Shown piece after piece: positions 1 to 8,356 of a stretch of DNA of 64,000 bases. Position numbers and translations under genes: made by a program. Every line of letters starts with the position of its first letter. Positions within the stretch are counted from its first letter, which is position 1. The stretch is from Hyphomicrobiales bacterium (GTDB lineage: Bacteria; Pseudomonadota; Alphaproteobacteria; Rhizobiales; Beijerinckiaceae): NCBI GenBank assembly GCA_930633495.1, contig CAKNFJ010000001.1, positions 3,619,001 through 3,683,000 of the forward strand. The letters are read 5' to 3'. The notes under the pieces are model-generated. The model did not search any database. It saw only the letters and a list, made by a program, of their open reading frames with translations, and was not told the DNA's origin.

Positions 1-30
1 ATCGGTGCCTCCGTTCGCAAGGAGCCTAGA

Positions 31-75
31 GCATCGGCCCGAAAAGTGGAACGCGGCTTTCGGAAAAGCCGATGC
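31..75. repeat. Dispersed palindromic element, copy 1
   Basis: Outer arms GCATCGGC (31-38) and GCCGATGC (68-75) enclose a CCGAAAAGTGG core with a partly matching CTTTCGG arm. The same core, flanked by GCATCGG-type ends, recurs at 5372-5416 and 23423-23475, and in worn form near 42323-42360. It lies upstream of phoR and encodes nothing. Elements of this style are common intergenic repeats in Hyphomicrobiales genomes. Confidence 0.75.
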
Positions 76-221
76 AAGATCAAAGACCTAGAGTATCGGG
101 CTGAATGTCGTGTTCAGCCCGATAATCTGGTCCGCTGTCGCGCGGAAGGGAATTGACGCCTGCCGCGCTTCCGCTCAGGAAGAGGCCCCGTCGGCATCCG
201 CCGTCTGTCCCCGGGCTTTCC

Positions 222-1280
222 ATGGTCGACACTGCCGCTTCCAATGCCGCAACGACGCGGACCCTGATCGAGGCTCTCGGCGCGCCCGTCGTGCTGCTCG
301 ACGCGCAGGGTGTCGCCCAGGCGCTGAGCCCGGCGATGCGAGCGCTGGTTCCGGGGCTCGAGGTCGGCAAGTTCTTGGCGCTGGTGCTGCGCGACCCGGA
401 TCTCAACGATGCGATCGAGCAAGTCGCGCATGAGGGCGCCGCCAAGACCGTCGAGCTCGTCGAACGCGTGCCGTTTGAGCGCGCTTTCCGCATTCACATC
501 GCGGCGCTGGGCGAGGAAGGGCGGCGGCGGGCGACGCTGCTGACCTTCCAGGATCTGAGCGAACAGCGCGTGGTCGAGCGCATGCGCGTCGATTTCGTCG
601 CCAATGCCAGCCATGAATTGCGTACGCCGCTCGCCTCGCTGCTCGGTTTCGTCGAGACCTTGCAGGGGCCGGCCCGGAATGACGAGCGGGCGCGCGAGCG
701 CTTCCTCGGCATCATGCGCGAGCAGGGGTTGCGCATGGCGCGCCTCGTCGACGACCTGCTCTCGCTGTCGCGGATCGAGCAGCGTGCCCATGTGGCGCCG
801 GACACGGCCGTCGACCTTGCCGGCATCGCGCGCGAGATCGTCGATTCCCTCGCCCTGATGGCGCGCGAGCGCGAGGTGACGCTCGTGCTCAACACGCCGC
901 GCGAGCCGCTGCAGGTTCCCGGCGACCGCGACGAATTGCTGCGATTGATGGAAAATCTCGTCGAGAACGCCATCAAATACGGCAAGCAGGGCGGAGAGGT
1001 CGTCATCGGCGTGGAGGCCGGGGAGACCGAGGCCAGCGTCCATGTCCGCGACGACGGGCCGGGCATCGCGCCCGAGCATCTGCCGCGCCTGACCGAGCGC
1101 TTCTACCGGGTCGACACGGCCGCGAGCCGCGAGGCGGGCGGCACCGGGCTTGGCCTCGCCATCGTCAAGCATATCGTGCTGCGCCATCGCGGGCGGCTGA
1201 CGATCGAAAGCAAGCCGGGCGAGGGCGCGACCTTCAAGGCGATCCTGCCGCGCTTCGAGGCGGGACGCGCCGCCGGCTAG
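222..1280 (+). CDS. phoR: Phosphate regulon sensor histidine kinase PhoR
   Basis: Histidine kinase that phosphorylates PhoB when phosphate is short. Roughly residues 10-115 look like a PAS sensor domain. The dimerisation box ASHELRTP follows, with the phospho-accepting His at residue 131. The ATPase N box (ENLVENAIKYG), the DDGPGIAP loop and the GTGLGLAI loop complete the catalytic domain. It heads phoR-pstSCAB-phoU-phoB, which fixes its role. The ATG at 222 is chosen. An in-frame TTG at 153 would add 23 Arg/Pro-rich residues, and a stop lies upstream at 123. At 352 aa it is shorter than usual PhoR proteins, and I see no membrane helix at its N-terminus. Confidence 0.93.
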   Translation: MVDTAASNAATTRTLIEALGAPVVLLDAQGVAQALSPAMRALVPGLEVGKFLALVLRDPDLNDAIEQVAHEGAAKTVELVERVPFERAFRIHIAALGEEGRRRATLLTFQDLSEQRVVERMRVDFVANASHELRTPLASLLGFVETLQGPARNDERARERFLGIMREQGLRMARLVDDLLSLSRIEQRAHVAPDTAVDLAGIAREIVDSLALMAREREVTLVLNTPREPLQVPGDRDELLRLMENLVENAIKYGKQGGEVVIGVEAGETEASVHVRDDGPGIAPEHLPRLTERFYRVDTAASREAGGTGLGLAIVKHIVLRHRGRLTIESKPGEGATFKAILPRFEAGRAAG

Positions 1281-1353
1281 GGCGTGCTGATTTTCTCGGA
1301 ATCACACGGTCATCCCGAGGGCACAAGGGCATTGTGACGGCTTTCATGACGAG

Positions 1354-1371
1354 CTGTCATTTGGCTGTCAT
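1354..1371 (+). promoter_or_regulatory. Pho box upstream of pstS
   Basis: Two perfect CTGTCAT heptamers are separated by 4 bases, the classical PhoB site with 11-base periodicity. Weaker related heptamers continue upstream in phase (TTGTGAC at 1332 and TTCATGA at 1343). The site ends 56 bases before the pstS start. A -10-like TTCTGA about 10 bases downstream fits PhoB replacing the -35 element. It should switch on pstSCAB-phoU-phoB in phosphate starvation. Confidence 0.92.
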
Positions 1372-1427
1372 ATAGAGGGTGTTCTGACAGGGCCGCTGCA
1401 AACAGCGACCAGATGAGGACATCTCAC

Positions 1428-2453
1428 ATGCGCAAGATTCTCGTTCTCGCGGCCGTCGCCGCCGGGATCGCAGGTTCCGCCCAGGCTGCCGACATCACCG
1501 GCGCCGGCGCGACCTTCCCCTTTCCGATCTATTCGAAGTGGGCCGAGGCCTACAAGAAGGACACCGGCACCGGCCTGAACTACCAGTCGATCGGCTCGGG
1601 CGGCGGCATCCGCCAGATCAAGGCGAAGACCGTCGCCTTCGGCGCGACCGACGCCCCGCTCAAGGGCGAGGATTTGGCCAAGGACGGCCTGATCCAGTTC
1701 CCGACCGTGATGGGCGGCGTCGTTCCGGCCGTGAATATCGCCGGCGTCGAGCCGGGCAAGCTCAAGCTCTCGGGCGAGATCATCGCGCAGATCTATCTGG
1801 GCGACATCAAGAAGTGGAACGACCCGAAGATCGCCGCGCTCAACGCCGGCCTCACCCTGCCCGACGCCAACATCAACCCGGTCTACCGCTCGGACGGCTC
1901 GGGCACGACCTTCGTGTTCACCGACTACCTCGCCAAGGTTTCGGCCGACTGGAAGTCGAAGATCGGCGCGAACCAGTCGGTTCAGTGGCCGGTCGGCATC
2001 GGCGGCAAGGGCAATGAGGGCGTCTCGGCTTCGGTCAAACAGGTCGCCAACTCGATCGGCTACGTCGAATACGCCTACGCCAAGCAGAACAAGCTCTCCC
2101 ACGCTCTGGTGAAGAATGCCGACGGCAACTTCCCGGCGCCGGAAGAGAAGGCCTTCCAGGCCGCCGCCGCCAACGCCAACTGGCAGGAGCAGCCGGGCTT
2201 CGGCATCTCGCTCAACAACCAGAAGGGCGCGGATGCCTGGCCGATCACCTCGGCGACCTTCATCTTGGTCCATGCCAAGCCGGAGAAGCCGGAAGAGGTG
2301 CAGGCCGCGCTGAAGTTCTTCGACTGGGCCTATAAGGGCGGCGACAAGCTGGCGAGCGACCTCGACTACGTCGCCCTGCCGTCGACCGTGAAGGATCAGG
2401 TCCGCAACGCCTGGAAGGGCGTGACCGACACCGCCGGCAAGCCGATCTTCTGA
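1428..2453 (+). CDS. pstS: Phosphate ABC transporter, periplasmic phosphate-binding protein PstS
   Basis: High-affinity phosphate-binding protein of the PstSCAB importer, located in the periplasm. The 341-aa product starts with a Sec signal peptide (MRKILVLAAVAAGIAGSAQA, cut before ADITGAG). The mature protein has the family motifs GAGATFPFPIY near its start, then SIGSGGGI and RSDGSGTTFVF, which line the phosphate site. The ATG at 1428 is preferred because GAGGA sits 8 bases upstream. An in-frame ATG at 1413 would place five extra residues before the signal peptide. It is first after the Pho box, and hairpins follow the gene, so its message is probably the most abundant of the operon. Confidence 0.97.
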   Translation: MRKILVLAAVAAGIAGSAQAADITGAGATFPFPIYSKWAEAYKKDTGTGLNYQSIGSGGGIRQIKAKTVAFGATDAPLKGEDLAKDGLIQFPTVMGGVVPAVNIAGVEPGKLKLSGEIIAQIYLGDIKKWNDPKIAALNAGLTLPDANINPVYRSDGSGTTFVFTDYLAKVSADWKSKIGANQSVQWPVGIGGKGNEGVSASVKQVANSIGYVEYAYAKQNKLSHALVKNADGNFPAPEEKAFQAAAANANWQEQPGFGISLNNQKGADAWPITSATFILVHAKPEKPEEVQAALKFFDWAYKGGDKLASDLDYVALPSTVKDQVRNAWKGVTDTAGKPIF

Positions 2454-2471
2454 TCGCCTGCCAACGGACAA

Positions 2472-2498
2472 GGCGAGGCGGGTCGATCCCGCCTCGCC
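2472..2498 (+). terminator. Stem-loop after pstS (attenuator-like)
   Basis: A perfect 11-bp stem, GGCGAGGCGGG with CCCGCCTCGCC, has a 5-base loop and begins 18 bases after the pstS stop. No T run follows, so full termination is unlikely. Such hairpins commonly protect the upstream message or weaken downstream expression. Here that would favour PstS over the membrane subunits. Confidence 0.6.
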
Positions 2499-2510
2499 GA
2501 AACTCTTCCA

Positions 2511-2561
2511 GCCCTCATCCCGAGGGGCGGCGCCTGCTAAGGCGCCTTTCGGGATGAGGGC
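2511..2561. repeat. Long palindromic repeat between pstS and pstC
   Basis: Arms GCCCTCATCCCGA (2511-2523) and TCGGGATGAGGGC (2549-2561) match perfectly over 13 bases. They enclose a smaller hairpin GGCGCC-TGCTAA-GGCGCC. The pattern resembles dispersed CTCATCC-type palindromes of rhizobial genomes. It is the second strong hairpin in this 175-base gap inside the pst operon. Confidence 0.7.
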
Positions 2562-2628
2562 CGAAAGTGAGCCTCGGGCCGTGCGCATGGCTTGAGATCG
2601 CTTCTGCCACGACACGGAGCTTCCGCGG

Positions 2629-3603
2629 ATGACCGCAGCAACCGACATGACGAGCATCCCCGGCGCGAAGCCGGTCGCCCGCAAGACGCCGAAGGCGGGC
2701 TTCGACCTCGTCTTCCGCAACGCCAGCTTCGCAGCGGCACTGCTGGTGCTGGTGCTGCTCGCCGGCATCATGGTCTCGATGATCGTCGGCGGCTGGCCGG
2801 CTTTCCGCGAGTTCGGCCTCGGCTTCATCACCTCCAGCGTCTGGGATACGCAGAACGACCAGTACGGTGCCTGGCCGGCGATCGTCGGCACGCTCTCGAC
2901 GGCGCTGATCGCGCTGGTGATCGGCGTGCCGCTTTCGCTCGGCATCGCGGTCTATCTGACCCAGCTTGCGCCGGCCTGGTTCAAGAAGCCGGTCGCGACC
3001 GCGATCGAGCTGCTCGCGGCCGTCCCTTCGATCATCTACGGCATGTGGGGCCTGTTCGTCTTCGTGCCGCTCTTCGCGGCCTATGTGCAGATCCCGCTCT
3101 CGAACATCGTCGAGGGCATGCCGATCGTCGGCACGGTGCTCTATTCGCGCTCGCCCTCGGGCCTCGGCATCTTCACCGCCGGCATCATCCTCGCCTTCAT
3201 GATCGTGCCCTTCATCGCCTCGATCACGCGCGACATGCTGGAGCAGATTCCTTCGGTGCTGCGCGAGAGCGCCTATGGCATCGGCGCCACGACCTGGGAG
3301 GTCGTCCGCCATGTGCTGGTGCCGCAGGCCGGCGTCTCGATCATCGGCGCGGTCATGCTCGGCCTCGGCCGCGCGCTTGGCGAGACCATGGCCGTCACCT
3401 TCGTCGTGGGCAACGCCAACCGCCTGTCCGCCTCGATCCTCGACCCGGGCTCGACCATCGCCTCGCGCATCGCCAACGAGTTCAACGAGGCCATGGGCCT
3501 GCAGCTCAACTCGCTGATCGCGCTGGGTTGCATCCTGTTCTTCGTCACCTTCGTCGTCCTCGTCATCGCGCGGCTGCTGGTCGCCCGGGTGAAGCGCTAC
3601 TGA
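2629..3603 (+). CDS. pstC: Phosphate ABC transporter permease PstC
   Basis: Inner-membrane subunit that forms the phosphate channel with PstA. The 324-aa protein has an N-terminal hydrophobic helix around residues 35-55, then further helices in a permease core. It carries the EAA-type cytoplasmic loop around EQIPSVLRESAYGIGATTWEVV and the GRALGETMAVTFVVGN segment typical of PstC. The ATG at 2629 has a GGAG-like site 10 bases upstream. The gene is separated from pstS by two hairpins and from pstA by only 17 bases. Confidence 0.95.
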   Translation: MTAATDMTSIPGAKPVARKTPKAGFDLVFRNASFAAALLVLVLLAGIMVSMIVGGWPAFREFGLGFITSSVWDTQNDQYGAWPAIVGTLSTALIALVIGVPLSLGIAVYLTQLAPAWFKKPVATAIELLAAVPSIIYGMWGLFVFVPLFAAYVQIPLSNIVEGMPIVGTVLYSRSPSGLGIFTAGIILAFMIVPFIASITRDMLEQIPSVLRESAYGIGATTWEVVRHVLVPQAGVSIIGAVMLGLGRALGETMAVTFVVGNANRLSASILDPGSTIASRIANEFNEAMGLQLNSLIALGCILFFVTFVVLVIARLLVARVKRY

Positions 3604-3620
3604 GGTCCTGAGAGCTGAGC

Positions 3621-4505
3621 ATGACGACCGCTTCCACGCCGCGCGAACTGCCCCACGCTCCTTGGGGGCGCGTGCGCCAGTCCCGCCGCACCGCCGACCG
3701 GCTGATGAAGATCATCGCCACCGGCTTCACCTTCACCGCCATCTTCGTGCTGTTCTGGATCCTCGGCATGCTGCTGGTGAAGGGCATCGGTGGCCTCTCG
3801 GTCGCGACCTTCACCGCGGTCACGCCCGGCCCCGGCACCGAAGGCGGCGGCATCGCCAACGCCATCGTCGGCTCCTTCGTGCTGACCTTCCTCGGCATCG
3901 CCATCGCCACGCCGATCGGCGTGCTGGCCGGCACCTGGCTCGCCGAATACGGCAAGGGCTCGAAGCTCGCGAACCTGATCCGCTTCATCAACGACATCCT
4001 GCTCTCGGCGCCATCTATCCTGATCGGCCTGTTCGTCTACGTCATTCTGGTCGAGCCTTTCCGCGGCTATTCCGGCTGGGCCGGCGGCGTCGCGCTCGGC
4101 ATCATCGCGATCCCGGTCATCGTGCGCACCACCGAGGATATGCTTAACCTCGTCCCTGGCCCGCTGCGCGAAGCCGGCGCCGCACTCGGCGCGCCGCCCT
4201 CGGTCGTCATCACCTCGGTAACCTGGCGCGCCGCCAAGGCCGGCATGGTGACCGGCATCCTGCTGGCGCTCGCCCGTATCGCCGGCGAGACGGCGCCGCT
4301 GCTCTTCACCGCGCTCAACAACAATTTCTGGTTCTCGCCCACGCTCGTCGGCGGCGTCTCGAACCTGCCGGTGACGATCTACCAGTTCGCCTCCGCCCCC
4401 TACGAGAACTGGCAGCAGCTCGCCTGGGCCGGTTCGCTGATCATCACGGCGTCGATCCTTCTGCTTTCGATCGTTGCCCGCCGCATCGTCGCTGGCGGCA
4501 AGTAA
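3621..4505 (+). CDS. pstA: Phosphate ABC transporter permease PstA
   Basis: Second channel-forming subunit of the phosphate importer. The 294-aa protein has a short basic N-terminus, a first helix around residues 30-55, and a permease domain with the loop [21 protein letters not shown], where PstB docks. The segment [21 protein letters not shown] is characteristic of PstA. It follows pstC by 17 bases and precedes pstB by about 40, so the three are translated from one message. Confidence 0.96.
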   Translation: MTTASTPRELPHAPWGRVRQSRRTADRLMKIIATGFTFTAIFVLFWILGMLLVKGIGGLSVATFTAVTPGPGTEGGGIANAIVGSFVLTFLGIAIATPIGVLAGTWLAEYGKGSKLANLIRFINDILLSAPSILIGLFVYVILVEPFRGYSGWAGGVALGIIAIPVIVRTTEDMLNLVPGPLREAGAALGAPPSVVITSVTWRAAKAGMVTGILLALARIAGETAPLLFTALNNNFWFSPTLVGGVSNLPVTIYQFASAPYENWQQLAWAGSLIITASILLLSIVARRIVAGGK

Positions 4506-4548
4506 TTAGCGCTTGAATCCAACCCGGTCGCATCCGACCTTGAGGACC

Positions 4549-5355
4549 ATGTCGATGCTCTCGACCCTTGAACTTTCTCCCCAGTCGCTCGATGCCGAGG
4601 CGCCCGTCCGGATCGCGGTGAAAAACCTCGATTTCTACTACGGCGAGCACAAGGCGCTGAAGAACATCAACCTCGACTTCCGTGACCGGCACGTCACGGC
4701 GCTGATCGGCCCGTCGGGCTGCGGCAAGTCTACCCTGCTGCGCATCTTCAACCGGATCTACTCGCTCTATCCGGAGCAGCGCGCCGAAGGCGAGATCATG
4801 CTCGACGGCCGCAACATCATCGGCAAGGACGTCGACGTGAACGAGCTGCGCTCGCGCGTCGGCATGGTCTTCCAGAAGCCGACGCCGTTCCCGATGTCGA
4901 TCTACGACAACGTCGCCTTCGGCATCCGTCTCTACGAGAAGCCGCCGAAATCCGAGCTCGACGACCGTGTCGAGGGCGCGCTGCGCCGCGCCGCGCTCTG
5001 GGACGAGGTCAAGGACAAGCTGAAGAGCTCCGGCATGGGCCTCTCCGGCGGCCAGCAGCAGCGCCTGTGCATCGCGCGCACCATCGCGCAGAAGCCGGAA
5101 GTGATCCTGTTCGACGAGCCGACCTCGGCGCTCGACCCGATCTCGACCGGCAAGATCGAGGACCTGCTGGAGCAGCTCAAGAGCGACTTCACCATCGCCA
5201 TCGTGACCCACAACATGCAGCAGGCGGCGCGCATCTCGCAGTACACCGCCTTCATGTATCTGGGTGAGGTGATCGAGTTCGCGCCGACCAACACGATCTT
5301 CATGAACCCGGCCAAGAAGCAGACGCAGGATTACGTCACCGGCCGGTTCGGCTGA
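4549..5355 (+). CDS. pstB: Phosphate ABC transporter ATP-binding protein PstB
   Basis: ATPase that drives phosphate import. It has a Walker A motif GPSGCGKST, the Q-loop [10 protein letters not shown], the signature LSGGQQQR, a Walker [14 protein letters not shown] and the switch His in THNMQQ. The start is either ATG 4549 or ATG 4555. TGAGGA at 4541-4546 is spaced better for 4555, so the protein is 266-268 aa. The segment [15 protein letters not shown] is diagnostic of PstB among ABC ATPases. It is followed by a palindromic repeat and phoU. Confidence 0.96.
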   Translation: MSMLSTLELSPQSLDAEAPVRIAVKNLDFYYGEHKALKNINLDFRDRHVTALIGPSGCGKSTLLRIFNRIYSLYPEQRAEGEIMLDGRNIIGKDVDVNELRSRVGMVFQKPTPFPMSIYDNVAFGIRLYEKPPKSELDDRVEGALRRAALWDEVKDKLKSSGMGLSGGQQQRLCIARTIAQKPEVILFDEPTSALDPISTGKIEDLLEQLKSDFTIAIVTHNMQQAARISQYTAFMYLGEVIEFAPTNTIFMNPAKKQTQDYVTGRFG

Positions 5356-5371
5356 GCGGGATTTTATTTTC

Positions 5372-5416
5372 GCATCGGCTTTCCCGAAAATCGGTTTCCA
5401 CTTTTCGGGCCAATGC
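5372..5416. repeat. Dispersed palindromic element, copy 2
   Basis: The core CCCGAAAA (5383-5390) pairs with TTTTCGGG (5402-5409), inside GCAT...ATGC ends. It is the same family as the elements at 31-75 and 23423-23475. It lies between pstB and phoU within the operon and ends 16 bases before the phoU start. Confidence 0.72.
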
Positions 5417-5432
5417 GCCGGAGGAACACGCC

Positions 5433-6152
5433 ATGACCGACCACATCGTCCGCTCCTACGACACCGATCTCGAAGGCATCCGCCGCAGCCTCGCCGAAAT
5501 GGGCGGCATGGCCGAGCGCATGCTGGGCGACTCGACTGTGGCGCTGGTGCGCCGCGACACCGCGCTCGCCCAGAAGATCATCTCGGCCGACCAGCGGCTC
5601 GACAATCTCCAGCGCGAGGTCGAGGAGAAGGCCGTGCTGACCATCGCCCGGCGCCAGCCGCTGGCGCAGGATCTGCGCGAGCTGATCTCGGCCATCCGCC
5701 TGGCTTCCGATATCGAGCGCGTCGGCGATCTCGCCAAGAACATCGCCAAGCGCGCGGTCGCCATCGCCGGGCAGTTCCAGCCGCCGCACCGCGCGGTCGT
5801 CGGGCTGGAGCACATCAGCCGCCTCGTCCAGGCGCAGCTCAAGGACGTGCTTGACGCCTACGCCGCTGCCAACGAGCAGAAGGCGCTCGAGGTCTGGCGC
5901 CGCGACGACGAGATCGATGCGCTCTACACCTCGCTGTTCCGCGAACTCCTGACCTATATGATGGAGGACCCGCGCAACATCACCTTCTGCACGCATCTGC
6001 TGTTCTGCGCGAAGAACATCGAGCGCATCGGCGACCACACCACCAATATCGCCGAGACGATCCATTATCTCGTTACCGGGGACTCTCTCGACGCGAACCG
6101 GCCGAAGCTCGACACGACCAATATCGAAGTCGAAGCGGTGACGGGAAACTGA
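5433..6152 (+). CDS. phoU: Phosphate signalling complex protein PhoU
   Basis: Cytoplasmic helical protein that links the Pst transporter to PhoR and keeps the regulon off when phosphate is plentiful. The 239-aa protein has the two PhoU repeats. Each has the metal-binding E/DxxxD pattern, seen in SDIERVGDLAKNIAKRA around residues 91-107 and KNIERIGDHTTNIAE in the second repeat. A GGAGGA site lies 10 bases upstream of the ATG. It sits between pstB and phoB, its usual place. Confidence 0.96.
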   Translation: MTDHIVRSYDTDLEGIRRSLAEMGGMAERMLGDSTVALVRRDTALAQKIISADQRLDNLQREVEEKAVLTIARRQPLAQDLRELISAIRLASDIERVGDLAKNIAKRAVAIAGQFQPPHRAVVGLEHISRLVQAQLKDVLDAYAAANEQKALEVWRRDDEIDALYTSLFRELLTYMMEDPRNITFCTHLLFCAKNIERIGDHTTNIAETIHYLVTGDSLDANRPKLDTTNIEVEAVTGN

Positions 6153-6165
6153 GGTCGAAGCCACG

Positions 6166-6864
6166 ATGGCCGCACGCATCCTGATCGTCGAGGACGAGGA
6201 GCCGTTGACCCTGCTGCTGCGCTACAACCTCGAAGCCGAGGGCTTCGAGGTCGACAGCGTGGCGCGAGGCGACGACGCCGAACTGCATCTGCGCGACCAC
6301 ACCCCCGATCTCGTGCTGCTGGACTGGATGTTGCCCGGTCTCTCCGGTATCGAGCTCTGCCGCCGGCTGCGCTCGCGCCGCGACACCGAGCGGGTGCCGA
6401 TCATCATGCTGACGGCGCGCGGCGAGGAGACCGAGCGCGTGCGCGGGCTTGCGACCGGTGCCGACGACTATGTGGTCAAGCCGTTCTCGCTGCCGGAACT
6501 GATCGCACGCATCCAGGCGCTGCTGCGCCGCGCCAAGCCCGGCCATGTCGCGGGGCTGCTGGCCGCCGGCGACCTCGAACTCGACCGTACAACGCGGCGT
6601 GTCCGCCGTGCGGGCAGCGAATTGCATCTCGGCCCGACCGAGTTCCGGCTGCTGGAATTCCTGATGCAGGCGCCGGGGCGGGTCTATTCGCGCGCCCAGC
6701 TCCTCGATGCCGTCTGGGGCCGCGACGTCTATATCGATGAGCGCACCGTGGACGTGCATGTCGGCCGGCTGCGCAAGGCGATCACGCCCGGCGACACCAA
6801 GGATCCGCTGCGCACCGTGCGCGGTGCGGGTTACGCCTTCGACGAGACCTTCGCGCGCGGTTGA
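6166..6864 (+). CDS. phoB: Phosphate regulon response regulator PhoB
   Basis: DNA-binding response regulator that activates Pho-box promoters after phosphorylation by PhoR. The 232-aa protein has a receiver domain (residues 5-120) with acidic pocket E9/D10/E11, phospho-acceptor D53, T83 and K104. A winged-helix OmpR-type domain follows (about 135-230) with the recognition region YIDERTVDVHVGRLRKAI. It starts 13 bases after phoU and closes the operon, so it is probably autoregulated through the pstS Pho box. Confidence 0.96.
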   Translation: MAARILIVEDEEPLTLLLRYNLEAEGFEVDSVARGDDAELHLRDHTPDLVLLDWMLPGLSGIELCRRLRSRRDTERVPIIMLTARGEETERVRGLATGADDYVVKPFSLPELIARIQALLRRAKPGHVAGLLAAGDLELDRTTRRVRRAGSELHLGPTEFRLLEFLMQAPGRVYSRAQLLDAVWGRDVYIDERTVDVHVGRLRKAITPGDTKDPLRTVRGAGYAFDETFARG

Positions 6865-6894
6865 GGCGCGGAAGCACGGTCGAGGCGCGCAAGG

Positions 6895-7281
6895 TCAGGC
6901 ATCGGGCCCGCCTTCGATGTCGCCTGCCCAGGCGAGGGCCGTCTCGAAGTCCTCGGGCTTGAAGGTGCGGACCGTCACGAACGGGATCGCCGGGTTCAGC
7001 AGATCGACGAAGGCGGAGAGCCAACCCTTGTCGGTCACGACGGCCTCGCGCGGGAAGCGCTGCAGCTCCCACAGCTTGCCGAGGCTGTAGCGGGCATCCT
7101 TCCAGGCGGCGGCGAGCGTCATGTCGGTGAAGCCGGTCAGATCCGCCAGAATGCCGATCTTTTCATGGCGGGTCAGCTTCGTTTCGATATCGGCCATCAC
7201 GCGGTCGAGATCGTTGACGGTCAGGGTCTCCGACAGCCGGTAGGCCCCGACGTGATCCGGTGCTGACAGAATGGTGAGCAT
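6895..7281 (-). CDS. SpoIIAA-like (STAS-fold) protein
   Basis: A 128-aa cytoplasmic protein of the SpoIIAA-like / DUF3478 type, a STAS-related fold with no known enzyme activity. The hydrophobic strand pattern and the central segment IGILADLTGFTDMTLAAAWKD agree with that family. The ATG at 7281 is chosen because GAGGAGGAG lies just upstream. Longer in-frame extensions to 7398 would run into the LysR gene. It lies 53 bases behind the LysR gene on the same strand, so the two may be cotranscribed. I cannot name its partner. Confidence 0.75.
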   Translation of the reverse strand: MLTILSAPDHVGAYRLSETLTVNDLDRVMADIETKLTRHEKIGILADLTGFTDMTLAAAWKDARYSLGKLWELQRFPREAVVTDKGWLSAFVDLLNPAIPFVTVRTFKPEDFETALAWAGDIEGGPDA

Positions 7282-7334
7282 GACTCCTCCTCGCGAAAGA
7301 CAACGCGGCAGGAGTTCGGAGGTTTCGCGCGACG

Positions 7335-8261
7335 TCAGCCTGCCGCTGCGGTTGCCCGGGTCGCGGCGTCGAAATCCTTCGCTTCGGCCAGCAGCCAATC
7401 GACGAAGGCGCCGAGGCCCGGGCGCTGGGGCTGGTCGAGCGGGCGGGTGAGCCAGCAGCCCGTCGCGCTGGAGAAGCCGAGACCGAGCGGGTTGATCAGC
7501 GCGCCCGAAGCCAGTTCATCGGCAACATAGCAGCGGGGCGTCAGGGCGACGCCCAGCCCGGCGACGGCGGCGCTCGTGATGACGGAGTAGTAGCCGTAAC
7601 GCACGGTGTGCTCGGGCACGGCGCCGCGCAGGCCGTGCGCCTCGGTGAACTCGGCCCAGAAGGCCGGCATCTGATAATGCTGCAGCAGCGTCATCTTCTG
7701 GATGTCGGCGGCGCGGCGAAAGCCACCGACGCGTTCGATCAAGCTCGGCGCGGCCACGAGCGCGACGTCGCGGCCGAAAAGATAGTGCGCTTCCCTGCCG
7801 GGCCAGGGCGGGATGCCGTGAACGATATCGAGATCGGGCTCCTCGGTCTCGCTCTCGCTGACATAGTTGGTGAACTGGACGTCGACGCCGGGATGAGCTT
7901 CGGCGAAGGCCGGGAAGCGCGACATCAGCCAACGCTCGCCGACGATGGCGACCATGTGCAGGCGGATCGGCTGGGCGATCGCGCTGCGCTCGGCGAGACG
8001 CCTGGCGCCGCGCTCCATCTGTTCCAGCGCCGCTTCGGCATAGGGCAGGTAGATCGCGCCGGCCTCGGTCAGCTTCAGCCCGAGCGGGCTGCGATCGAAC
8101 AGGACGCTGCCGAGGTGATGCTCCAGCGAGAGGATCTGCTTAGAGACGGCACTCTGCGTCAGGTTGACGATCTGGGCGGCGCGGGCGGTCGAACCCAGCC
8201 GTGCAACCGTGGTAAAGGCACGCAAGGCAGTTGAGGACGGGGGAGGCCGACCGGCCGCCAT
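7335..8261 (-). CDS. LysR-family transcriptional regulator (GcvA-like)
   Basis: A 308-aa LysR regulator. An N-terminal helix-turn-helix (about residues 10-68, with STARAAQIVNLTQSAVSKQI) is followed by a two-lobed effector-binding domain of GcvA type. It diverges from the lyase / amino-acid transporter cluster beginning at 8357, with 95 bases between starts. It therefore probably controls that cluster and itself, using an amino acid or related compound as inducer. The shared gap has a dyad ATCTC-N4-GAGAT at 8282-8295. Confidence 0.88.
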   Translation of the reverse strand: MAAGRPPPSSTALRAFTTVARLGSTARAAQIVNLTQSAVSKQILSLEHHLGSVLFDRSPLGLKLTEAGAIYLPYAEAALEQMERGARRLAERSAIAQPIRLHMVAIVGERWLMSRFPAFAEAHPGVDVQFTNYVSESETEEPDLDIVHGIPPWPGREAHYLFGRDVALVAAPSLIERVGGFRRAADIQKMTLLQHYQMPAFWAEFTEAHGLRGAVPEHTVRYGYYSVITSAAVAGLGVALTPRCYVADELASGALINPLGLGFSSATGCWLTRPLDQPQRPGLGAFVDWLLAEAKDFDAATRATAAAG

Positions 8262-8281
8262 GGGGTATTCCTTTTTGGACT

Positions 8282-8295
8282 ATCTCGGCGGAGAT
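8282..8295. promoter_or_regulatory. Dyad in the LysR / lyase divergent promoter
   Basis: ATCTC-GGCG-GAGAT lies between the LysR start (8261) and the lyase start (8357). A LysR regulator commonly binds a dyad in such a gap. The arms are only five bases and there is no exact T-N11-A spacing, so this is a weak candidate operator. Confidence 0.35.
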
Positions 8296-8356
8296 CGTTT
8301 CGTTTGCCGGTCAATCGGTCAAGAGGCCATTCTTCCCTAACGGGAGGAGCAGCACC

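Noticed and set aside
2472..2561. Riboswitch before pstC
   Set aside because: The structures are simple hairpins, one of them a repeat-family member, with no conserved aptamer-like core.
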